Source: Dromaius novaehollandiae (taxonomy: Eukaryota > Chordata > Aves > Casuariiformes > Dromaiidae). Taken from it: a DNA stretch of 64,000 nt. Positions 11,701 through 23,000 of the stretch are shown one piece after another (position 1 is the first letter of the stretch; each line of letters starts with the position of its first letter). The translations under genes were made by a program, and so were the position numbers. Under the pieces are notes generated by a model. The model did no database searches, was not told the DNA's origin, and saw nothing but the letters and a program-made list of their open reading frames with translations. The stretch lies in assembly GCF_036370855.1 (NCBI RefSeq), contig NC_088102.1:70565601-70629600 (forward strand), written 5' to 3'.

Positions 11701-14700
11701 AGTTGCGGCTGGTGAAGTGACGCCTGTTTGGGAGCCTGTAGCTGAGAGTGAACTCTCTCTTCTCCGTGGCGTTAGGCTCCTTTCCTCGGGCGGTAATGAA
11801 AGGCGGCGTGTTTAAGGGAAGCTCGTTACGTTGACGTGCGTGTTCCTTTCTTCCGGGGTAGGAGGACTTTGAGGAACTGTGGTGGCTATTGACAGTAATA
11901 GAAATAAGCAGGGGAATGTTGTGAGATGGTTACAGATGCTTCCCCTAACGCGGCGAAGGCGGGAAGAGTACGGCGAGGCACGTTTCTTGTCCTGTCAGTG
12001 CTTCAGAAAGGCTGAAGCACGCAGCAGCTCTACAGGCTACGTGTGGAGGGATTACTAGGGAAAGCCGTGAGGTGAGGAGACACGGGGCGTGAAGCAGGGT
12101 GAAGAGCGCAGGAGGAAGGAAGGAAGGAAAGTGCAGAGCTTCAAGAAGCAGGTGGTGGGAAAAGAGGAGATTAGAGACTCTACAGGGCCTTAACTGAAGA
12201 AAAGGAGATTCAGACTGAAAGAGAAATGGAAGGTGACAGCAGTTGCGCTTGAAATGTCCTGGGGGAGGAAACATGAAAATGATAAAGTGCCCAGCAATGG
12301 GCATATGAGAGAAGACAGAAGCAGCCCCCTCGTATTGGTAGAGGGGAGCCCGTGAGACTGGAAAAGAGGACGTGGACGCAGAGGGGGATTAGAGCAAACG
12401 GCGTGGTGGCGAGCCTGGAAAAAAGGGTTGCCTCTGGAAAACTGAAGTATCGGAAAAAGATCGGAGAGCAGATGAGACACTGTCAGGTGCTGAGGCTCGC
12501 TGTGGGACCGGAGAGCAGGAACGAGGGAGTGGCTGGTTTGGGAACTTTCTGTTCCTGCTGGCTGAATCCACGCGGGTGAGAGAAGCCCAGACTCGCGCTC
12601 TGAAGGTACTGAGAGAGAGGAGCAAGGAAAATACCCTGAAAAAGGGGTGCCAAGATGGGAAGAGCAGCCAGAAATGCCAACGGAGAAGGAAGAGGGAGCG
12701 AGCAGTGACGCACAAACCCAGGAGAGCTCGACTGGGAGGAGAAGGGAGTAGGGCTGAGCTGAGGGCAGGCCCAGAGAAGCGTGGCAAGGAGGAGTTGTTA
12801 GGCTGGAAGTGGCAGAGGGAGGAGGATCAGAGACAGGATCAGAGTGTTTGTACTCCTCAGGTAGGTGAGCTGAGGTCGGGAGTTTTTAGAGCAGGGAAGT
12901 CTGTGGCCTTCATGAGTAGGGACAAAGCAAGAGAGACAGCGGGTCTGGAAAGAAGGGAGAGGGAACGGAGGAGAGACCAAAGGCAGGCAGGCTGCAGTGC
13001 TGCAGAGAGGAAGCTAGGCGAGAAATCATGTATTTGGGAGAGTCAATGTGAACGTGGCCCAAATCACTAGAATTTGTTTGGAGCTGCGGGCGGGTTTTGT
13101 GTATAGCTCATGTTTCTCCTTGACGCCAGGTTAAACGACGAGGAGAGTCGGGTTTGAGCGAGCCTAAAAAGAAGGGAGAAGATACCTTGGTGATTGCACA
13201 GCAAGGACTCTAGCATGATGGTACAGCTGCAAAGAGCTTCGGTGGTCTGAATAACCCCAACCATCAGAGGATGGGCGCACCACGGGGCTCGGGGAGGGAG
13301 TCGTGGAGTCGTGTGGCGGCTTTGGGAGCTGGGCGTGATGAGCAAAGGGACCTTTCCTTGGTTTGTTGAGTTGTGGGTTTATCCTTGGGTGAAGGCAGCT
13401 AGGAGTCAGGGATTATATTGGTGTCACCTCTCACTGAGGTGTTGCTGCTGGGGGTTTTTTGCTTTGTTTTGGGTTTTTGGGGATTTCTTTTTTCCCCTCA
13501 CGCTTACTGCTTCTTCAGGAAGACCGTCCCGTGAGCAGTTATCTTTAATCTTGCCCCTCTTCTGCATTGCCTGGCTGTCGTTTTCCCTACCGAGGTGAGC
13601 TTGCAAAGGCACACGGACCTCTGCAAATGCCAGAGCGTGCCGGATCACCCAGTGTGAAGACACTTAAGGTGCATGAAACGAAGTTAAGTGGGGGCTTGGG
13701 AACAGCGCAGGCAGACTTGAGCTGGACCTGAGTCACTCTGAGATAGGGCCTGGGGAAGGCAGCCTGGCTTGTAGGGGGAGGTGTTTTGGGGAAGCATCTG
13801 CCTTGATGAAGGAGAATATTAATTACGCTGTGTAAGGAAAGCTTTGGAAAAGGGAAAGACCTCCAGTGGGGAACTACTATAGGAAAAGCTGGAGTTTGCT
13901 GGCGTGTTTGAGTTTGAGGTGTGGCTTTGTTTTTATGGAGGCGCTTTTCAAAGGACTGGGATGTTCTGTTACTGTGGATGAGCGTGTTAGCAGCTCGCTT
14001 CTGCTAAAGTAATCAGCAGTGATGTCATCTTTCAACTTCAGAGTAACCTATTTGCTAGAATTACTCTCCATCTGCAATAGAGCAGCAGTCACTTCACATT
14101 AAAATTACTTTCTGATAGCGCAGGAGTGGTTATCTTTGGGAGGCGGTGGGCTTTTCCCCGAACACATTAAGGCCCCATCGCTTGTGTTATGGGTTGTCCC
14201 AGCCCAGAATTTTATCTGAGAGAAGCTGTGGGGCAGCTGCTTTCCAGGGCGCTCTGTGCCTGGCAGGGAAAATGACTGTTTTTGCTGGTTTTACTCTTAA
14301 ACTTGCCACGCTCAAGGGCTGCCACCAGGTGAAACTGGAGCTTTCTGCCTGCAGATTCAGGAATATCAGTGCAGCGCTGTCACGTTATGCCGGGTTTCCT
14401 TTTGCTCACGAGGGCTCAAAACTTAGTTTTAAAAGTGCAGCTTGGTTTCTGCAAAGGCAGAGAGCTCCTCTGCAGTGGGAGAGGTTTCGTGATTAGTCAG
14501 CCCGAGTGACTGACGCCTTGTTTTGTGACTGAACTGATTTAATTGTAATATATTCTAGTCATTAAGTGCGTCTTTAATTTTGTGCTGCAGTCCTCTCAAC
14601 CTTCGTGAATGTTGTAGTCGGCACTAAAATTTCCCTGTCCACCCCTAAGAAAAAGCTTTGAGGAGCAAAAGAGGACAGGACTGGAGTGAAAAAGCGAACA

Positions 14701-17019
14701 AGTTGTTGTGGCTCTGCGTTTGGATCCATAATGTAATAGAGGCTTCGTGATAAAACCGGGAGGCAGCGAGGTGGAGGACGTATGACAAATGAAGTTGGAG
14801 CCGAGGCGAAGTTGCTATAACAACAATAATCAATGAAATATAATCCGTGTCCAGCTTGTCCCTGAGCTGCCATGGGTTCACGGGCGCTTGGAGTTTGGGG
14901 CAGCTTGTTGCCTCCTGCCTGTTTTTTCCGAAAGGTTTGTTTTCCCCCATTTTTCTACGTGGATCTGACCCGCCCTCCTAAACCCTCATGATCAATCAAG
15001 GGTGACGTGTTCTCAAAGGTGTCGTAAACCAGGGCTGTTTAGTGCCACCTGAGCTCTCCTTTGTCCAGAGCTACGCGCACCTTCTCCAGGCGAGAGGCTG
15101 GTGTTTTCCGTGGGCCTTGCTTGTCTCGGACCCTCGAGGGGGAAGGGGACGAGATTCCTGTCCGCCTTTTCCTTCTTCAGCCTCCTCCCTCACGTTAAGT
15201 CTCTGATGAGCCCCTTCGCCTCGAGGGAGCAGGCGTCTCGTAGCATCAGGACTTGAGTTATAACCGTAGGAAGATACAAGAGCGTCGGACGAGAAGTCTT
15301 GGGGTCCCTGATCTTACTCCAGGCTCAGCACAGACTTCTTCCGTGGTCTTGGGCGGGTTATTTGGCTTGGTTCTCCCTGCGCTGAGCAGGGGATGACGCT
15401 CGCCAAGGGTGCTCAGCACCTTTCCCAGTGTGCGAGGAAGGAGAAAGGGCCTTGGGGATGGGAAGCGAGGTGGCACGCTGCAGCGGAGGATCCCGCAGCT
15501 AATGACAGCCTCCGCGGGGCCGTCGTTACCCCGGGCTTGGAGCTGCGAAAAGGGACGCTGATGCTGGGCCATACGCCTGGGGCTGCGGCATCGAGCTGCG
15601 GCGGAGCTGGGCTTGGAAATCGGCCTCGTTGGGCTCGCTAACGTGGTTCAAAATCTGCCAGGCTGCGTTTCCCCTCTTTAAATAAATGCGTGCTCGGTGT
15701 CCTGGGGAGCTCTGTGTTATTCTAGTAAGTAACATGGCTGTTTCTCTTCTCTTGCCTCCTTAATTTTAATTATTTTTGTTTTTTTTTTCTTCTAGGTGAG
15801 GTGCAGCCTTCCAGATGCCAGGTTTTAATGATTTTATCTAGATGTTTTTAAACCCAATGGATTAATGAGGAACAATTTTATTCCGGGGAGGGGAGGAAGA
15901 AATGGAGCACCTTGGAACAGACTGAGATCTCCCTGCACACCCCTCAGACCATGGACGAGACGGGCCTAGTTTTCACCATCGATTGTCTTCTGGGGTTGTA
16001 AAAGGGCTCCCTGAAAACTCTCCTCCGGATCCCCCACTTAACCCACCTTGTGCTTCTTGGAAATGGTTGCTGCAGGCGAGATTTGATGAAATTCACGTTG
16101 ATTCACAACAGCCAAGTGAAAACTCAGCCCACGGAAAGGCCTGGAGGGTCAGGAGAAAGGAACAAGTAGGAAGAGGACGAAAACACACAAGCCACTGGAC
16201 CTTCCCCTCCAGCCCCCCTTGCAAGGAAGGGATTTACAGCTCAACCTTGCACCAGCTGTTACTCGGCTTTAACAGTCAAGAGAGAAATAAATAAAATTAA
16301 ACAGCCACCGCCAGCCAGCCAGTCCCAGATCCTGGTGAAATCAGGGAGAGTGTTTCTGTGCCTGCCTTCAGCGAGGGGGAGGAGGAGGAGGAGGCAGCAG
16401 AGCTTTGCAAGGAAGCTGGGCAGATTGCTTGCAAGACACCCCCCTCCTCCTGTGCAGCAAGCGGAGGGGACTGCTGGATATCGAAGGGCGGATTAAAAAG
16501 GAGAAGTGGCTTTTTGCAAGACGTCTACCGATATCTTGCTCGTTCCCAAGGTGCTTGCTGGGTGGGAAGGCGCACCCGGCTCCTCATCTCACAGTGCTGC
16601 AAGTTTTGCTTGTCACCTTCTCGTTGCCCTAGCCTAGAAACACTTGCCTTCTCTTTGACGTCTGGTTGCCACCGTAAGCTTCATGAGGACCTGCTCGCGG
16701 GCTGTTGCCTGACTGAGGGAAGCTCTTAGGAGCTCTCAGCATTCCTACCCCAACGGTTGTTTTAAATACAAATCCCGTTCTCCGTTCTGAGTTTTTAATG
16801 TTTTTAAATCTCCTTCCCAACGCCCTCAAGCGCTCGCGGGGCAGCGAATAGCGTGGATTCTCCCGGCTGCGCTCTTGGGCTTCTCGCTCCAGAGACCGTG
16901 GTGGACCTCTGCGGACTGTCTGCTCCGTTCAGCACTCGCTCGAGGAGTGATTTAGGAAGCTGGGCAGCGGTTACCCCCTTCCCTCTCCCCTCCCCTTTTC
17001 GTGTTTGTTCTGACTCCAG
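8703..17019 (+). other. ZDHHC5 first intron
   Basis: About 8.3 kb from the presumed non-coding exon 1 donor to the acceptor before the coding start. Two acceptors are possible: 15794-15795, after a long T-run, and 17018-17019, after a strong pyrimidine tract and much closer to the ATG. I prefer 17019. The intron holds simple poly-C runs near 8870-8945 and a MIR-like remnant near 10.3 kb (separate entry). No coding exon is recognisable. The many short open frames look random. Confidence 0.5.
10335..10450 (+). repeat. Possible old MIR/CORE-SINE-like remnant
   Basis: The segment has ctggatttgagtcc, then ttccctgctttg, then tctgtaaaatggggctaatc. These fall in the same order as the MIR-type SINE consensus landmarks ctgggttcgaatcc and tcatctgtaaaatggggataat, as I recall them. 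Similarity is patchy, as expected for a very old copy; it may be chance outside the last block. Confidence 0.35.
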
Positions 17020-17067
17020 CTGGGCCTGGGCTATGCTGCAGGGCGGATCCCCCACCAGAGCTCCAAC

Positions 17068-20000
17068 ATGCCAGCAGCATCTGGAAAGAGGTTCAAACCC
17101 AGCAAATACGTCCCGGTCTCAGCCGCTGCCATCTTCCTAGTGGGAGCCACCACCCTCTTCTTTGCCTTCACGTGAGTCCCGGCTACTCCACCAAAGAACG
17201 GGGAGGGCGAAGCGGGGACCTCACCCCCTCGGTGCGGTGACTTGAGGGGACAGTCCATGCGGTCAAGGCTGGGGGGCAAGTAATTTGCTCGCTGGCAGTT
17301 CTGTCACAAGTCATCCAGGCTAGGAATTAGTGTGTGGCCGTTAGCATGTGACAAATCACGCGTGGAATTTTCTCCTTTGGGGCTAAGCCGAGTGGCTTGG
17401 TGGACCGGGGCAGGCTGCGTGTTATTTTTAACGTTTCCGCGCTGATTTGTGAGCCGCAGAGGCAAGTTGGAGGAGAAGCGCTCTGCCCCTCGCGTGGATC
17501 TTTCGCTGCGGTTCATCTCGGCCTCGTCCTTGTGCAATGCGAGAGGGAGAGGGCCCGGAGGAGCCGACCTGCCTGTGAGTCACCCGGGCCCCAGGCAGGC
17601 GCTTGAGCTCACTTCAAAGCAGCAGGGAGAAAATGGTGTTGGTGGCTGGAAAGGGCCGTGCCGTGCCGTAGGGATCTCCCTGGCCTAGACGAGGGGCAGG
17701 GCTGTTGCCGCTTCAGCTTCTTTTCCCTTCCAGTGTGGCAAGTAGCTCGTTAAGACTCATTTGGGACAGAGCTGAGCCGCTTCTGGTCTGGGGGAAGAAG
17801 GACTCGAGGAGGCGGCGTGCAGGAGCCGGTCGAGGTGCTGGCTGCGCTCCGTGCGGTCGCGGTGGCCCCCCTGCGCCGTGCGGTCGCTGCCGGGCCCTGC
17901 CGAATGTCACCCCGGGCAGGAATGCCGGAGCGCAGCAACTGGGCCCGGCTCCCGAATCCTGCCGAATAGCGACGCGCTGCCGGGGGGGAGATTTAAGAGG
18001 GGATGTGTGTTACGGGGGGGGACGGCGGTAGGAGAGGGAGGCGTTCCTCGGTTTTAATGCCGCTGGAGTGGTGACAACGTACAAAGGGTTTGAGAAGTGT
18101 CGGGATGGTGGTGCCAGCGCTGAGATGTGCTGGCCGCTGGCCCGGCCCGGGGAAGGCGGCGGTTGCCCGCGTCGCTGAAGCGGGGCGCCCGGCTCCGCAG
18201 CTCCCCCTGGCCGGCCAGCTGCCCTCGGCTCTGCTTTTCCTCTTGCGCCGTGCTCGCTCTGTCCTTATCCCGGCCGGAGCGTAGGCTTTCTCCAGCCCCG
18301 CGGAGCAGGGAGGTGCCTGCGGCGCCCAGCCTCGTCGGAGAGGGCGGTCAGGGTTCACCAAGGTACCGAAGGCGGCTGGTCCGAGGCCCCCGTGTCCTTT
18401 CGGAGCCTCTCCAGGGAGGTGGGAGATGAGGCCAACTCCCGTTCTCCTCCCTGCTTAAGCGACAGCTTCGCTTTCTCTTGACTGCGGGCTGCTCTCCGAG
18501 GGCCCTCGCCGGGCGGGGAGGCACGTTTCCTCGCGGGCCCCCGCTTCCTAAAGCGGCCCGCTCTGGCGGAGCACCTTCACCCGGCCGGAGCTTCCCCCGG
18601 GTGAGCTTTGGGTGCTCGAAGCTGCCTGCCGGAGCCGCGGGGATTAGCCGGTGCGGAGGCAGCTCCGGGGAGGAGGCCCTAACGCAGCAGCTGCTCCGCT
18701 CGCAAGCGGAGGGAGAGGGGCAGGAGGCTGCCGCTGCGCCGGGTGGAGCCGTCGGCGGCTGGAAGGTCACCGCGGCTTTAACGTGGGGCAGCAAGCGGGC
18801 AATAAAAAGGTAATTTGATGACCGGAGGCCAGAGCTGCTTTGATTTCCTCCTTGCAGTGACGGGAGGCAGCTGGCGGTGTCATTCAGGAGCCCGCGCGAG
18901 TCCCGGTGCCAAGACGCGGAGCGGTTATCGGACGGGCACCGCTGTCGGCTTTGAGGACTCGCAGGGCTGGAGGCTTTGCCGCTTCGGGCTGTCGAACGCT
19001 CGTAAAAAGTAACCGGCTCTGTGCCACCATTTTGGGACAGCTGAAGGCAAAGGGAAGGGGGTGGCGATGTCCCCGCGGCGCGGCCGTGCGTGACGCCCCA
19101 TGCACGGGGTAGCCAGCGCGGCTCTGCTTTCCGTCGCGGTGGGAAAGGCAGGAGCAGCCCTACCCGCACAAAACCCATCTCTGGTGCCGCTGTTGTCGAG
19201 CCGGCGGTATCGAGTTGTGCGGCCGAGAGGAGCCGCTTATCGGCGAGGCGCGCGGTGCGACGCGCCGGTGTGATCAGACGCCCGTGCTGCTGAGCAGGTT
19301 TGTTCAGGATGGGAACACCTGGGCAGAGCCGCTTTAATTGTAGGTCACCGGGTGTTATTTAACCTCGTTTAAAACAAACTCCATCTCAAGCAGACCAGCA
19401 AAACACGGTGCGTTTTCGCACGGGCTGCTTGGGGAGGGGAGAGGGGGATTTGCATTACTGCCTGGCCTTAAAATTCTCTTGGGGCCTTTTGTTTTTTTGT
19501 GTGTATCTACTGGAGCAGGAATGGAAGGAACATATAAAGCTACAGATGAGTTTTGCCTCTTGCTTGAGACCCGGAGAGCTGATCCCCCGTGAATCGTTGT
19601 GCCCCTCTTCCCCGCCTCGCGTTTTCCAGAGGCGACGGTGCAGCGAAGCGGCTGCGAGCTCGACGCCTCTCCGTAGCCCGTCGGCTCACGTGAAAGCGAG
19701 CCCGGTCCCCTCCGAAAGCACTCGCAGTGCCTGGCGTGTTCGCTGAGGGTTACGTTGTTGGCGCTGGGCCCGAAGCATGTACTTGGGGAAGGTAAACGCA
19801 TGTCGTTAGGCTGGGGCAAAGTGGAGGACTCGGTGATGCCTCCCTTCGTCGCCAGGCTGAGGTTAGCTTGGGTGTGTTATACCCGTGCGCGCTCTCGATG
19901 GACTCCGCAGTGGTACGTCTCTTCCCGAGGTATTATTTCTAGTGCATCAGCTGGGCGCCTTCCTTTTGGTCCATCCAGCCTGGCCTAGGATTTACACCCC

Positions 20001-23000
20001 TGGGCCAAGAGCGCTGTTTAATTGATTAACTTAATTAGGAGACGCTGCGACACACGTGGCAGCTGAAGTGAGCTAAGGCTGGTTTTACTGAGCGAAGCGT
20101 TGGGTTGAGTGAGAAGGCAGGAGAGGGGGATGTTCCCCGTTCACTCTCTGGAAGGAAGGATGAGTCTCCAATTTGTTAGTGGCTTGAACCCGTACTGTTT
20201 TAAGCCTGGAAATCTCCTTTTGGGTCCGTTTGTCCATTCCTCCATCTCCTTCCTCGTGAATTGGGCTCTCCTTCGTGTTTGTCCCAAGACTCTTGCTCTC
20301 CCCAGTGCCGCGTAGATCTTGCCATCTGACAGCAAAGCGAAGCGTCTTCCAGGGCATCCCGAGATGTTGTGAGCTCCTGGTGCTGCGCTTTATTCGGGAA
20401 GGTGGTGGGTGGCACGTGGGCTCCTCTGGACTCCTCCTAGCTGTCCTCGCGGGTGGGAAGGCTCAGGGAGATGTGCTTCTCCCTCCAGGGCTCTGTTTGG
20501 GAAAGGAGCTTCCACCTCTTCCAGAGCTGGTGGAAGGGAGAGAAAAGGCAGGCAGGAGGAGAGGGACACCAGGGTAGGATTTGCCAGTCCCCGGCATCGG
20601 TGCTGGCTCTGGCGCTTGGTCCCCGTTGGACCCGAACTGGTGGCCCTGTCACGGCGAGCAGGGCTTGCCTGCAGCAAGGCCGTCGAGAGGGCTGGAGAGG
20701 CCACGAGTCCACCCCGTCTGCTGAGGGTCAGGACGGTGAGCGTGTCCCTGGCACGGCGCCCGCTCCCAGTCACTCGCCGTGGCAGGTCGGAGTCCAGCGG
20801 TGCGGGCAGGGCGGGGAAGGTGTCCTTGGGGCCGGCTTTCTTCCCAGAGCGGGCAGCGGGGGTGAACTGGCCCTGGGCAGGGGCAAGAGGGGCTGGAGGT
20901 GGCTCTGGCCCGCCGTTGGGGGGGAAAGACGTTCAGTAACCCAGGCTGGAGAGGAACGGCCTTCTCCCGGTACGACTAGTGGCAAAACCCCGCTGTCTCG
21001 GCTCAAGAAGTGACTCAGTTTGCCCGGCAGGCCGGGACTGCTGAGCTTCCACGATTCCTCTTATGTGCTGCCAGGGACAAGTCCCGACGGCTCTTCCAGA
21101 AACGGGTGCGTTTGGCATCCCGATTTGGAGCGCGCTCTTGATGGGCGCTCCAGGACCTGCGTGGCCACGACGGCGAGCAGCCTTCCTCCTTCTCCCCTAG
21201 CTTGGGGAGGAGGAGGAGGAGGAGGCCACGCTCCCCAGCTAGTCCTCGGTGTTGAGGCAGGACATGCAGCTCCGCGCCGCCCGCGTTGCTTGGGGCTGCG
21301 GGCGCGAATGCCGGTGGCCGCTTGGCTCGAGCGATGTGTGAGGCCTCTAAGGCGAGAGGATTCCCGCTTCCCGGGAGAGGGTTTGGTGCCTCGTGCGGAG
21401 CCCGGAGCTGGGTGCCTGCGCCGGCGTAGCAGCAAGGACAGCAGCCCGGCGCTCTCCGGGGAGGCCGTTGTGCTCGTGGGACGGGGTATGGCCTGGCCCC
21501 GTTCCCGAAATCCCCGCCTGGGCCGCCTTTGCATCCCCGGCCTGTTGTTCAGGGTATAAAGTTCACCCCGCGCAGAAGGGCCGCTGGCAGCTCGCCCGGC
21601 CGGTTGCAAGCATCCAGCACAAGCCCTGATAAGGACAGGGGTGTCAGCCGGCCCCGCGGCGCTGCACCGGCTTCTCCAAGCAACTCCCCCTTCCGACGGC
21701 TGAAGTTCAGCGTCCCGTCGCGACTGCGCGGTCCGCCTGGCAGGTTTGCTCCCCGCGTAACCGCGGCCCTGCCTCGGGGCTCGCGTCCGCTCGAGGCGGA
21801 GGCTCCGTTCGGAGGCAGCCGCGAGGAGCGAGGCCTTCGCAGCTCAACGCGCGGCCCCTCGGAGCAGGGCTGTTCTCAAGCAGGGGGGCTGTGCTGCCTC
21901 GATGTCCTCAGCAAGCGGTGAAGAGGAGAAGACCTGTCTGTCGTTGGTCTCTCTCAAAGATGTGGCTGCTTCTGAGGTGTCCAAGTCTCCTAGGGGAAGC
22001 GTTAGTCTTCTCCCCAAGCCTGGGAGATGGGTGGCCACTGTTCTCCCCCAAAATGGGATCTGTGCTGCTTCCTGGTGGGAGAGGCTCGGTGTGCAGAGGG
22101 AGATGATGGGAAGGTCGTCTTCTCCCGTGGAAGACCAAGTCCTTCCCTCTCCGCCGCAGAGCGTTTCCTCTGCCCCGGCCTTTGCGGCCGCCCCGTCCTG
22201 CTCTCCTGCCTGGCCAGGCGCCGTCTTTCGAGGAGCTGGGCCGCGTGGCTGGCTCAGCCTTGCTTTTGGCACTTCCCTTGTGCAGCGAGGTGGCTGGAGC
22301 GGTGACGGATTGGGCCGCGTTGCGCTTTCCTAGAGAGAGGAGCTCCTCGCTCTGGGCTCTCGGCAGGTTTCCCCAGGCCCCTCTTCGTCCGGCAGCCTCC
22401 CCTGCGCCCCTCTGACCTCCGCAGCTCAGCGGAGAGCGGCGCCTCGGAGACCCCCGTCCGGTCGAGGTGCTCCCGAGGCCGAGCGAAGCGCTGCCGGGGG
22501 CAGCGAACGAATTGGGGATGCTGGCTGCCCTGGGCAGCCCTCGCCGGCCGGCGTGACCCTCGGTGCGGGGGGGGGAGGCCGAAGCCGGCCCCTCTCTTCC
22601 TCGCTGAGTCACAGCGGAGGAGGGGACGGGGCCGCCGCAGGCCCCTTCGCCGCTACCCGCTCGGGGGCCGCGGGGGGATTACGGCGCTGGCGCCATATGT
22701 CGCCCTCCCCACGGAGCCCCACGCTCTGCCCCCTCTCCGCCCGGCGGCGGGGGGAAGAGCGGGACAGATGCTGCCCTAGATCTGCGGGATTAAACTCCCG
22801 GCAGCAAAGCAGATTAGGGTATTACGCTGGCGCCTTGGAGGGGGAAGCCCGCTGTCTCCGGCCCGCATCCTGCCGGGGCAGGGCGCGAGGGGGGTGCTTT
22901 GCCTCGCCGGCCTGCCCGCGCCTGGCCCCGTGGCCGCCCTGCCACCCCCGGCAGAGCGGGGGGCCAGCCCGGTGTCGGGGGCCCCGGCGTGCCGCAAACC

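Noticed and set aside
15796-17067. A 1.3 kb ZDHHC5 5' UTR exon starting at the acceptor 15794-15795
   Set aside because: Possible, but it would contain many upstream AUGs; the acceptor at 17018-17019 has a stronger pyrimidine tract and sits 48 bases before the ATG.
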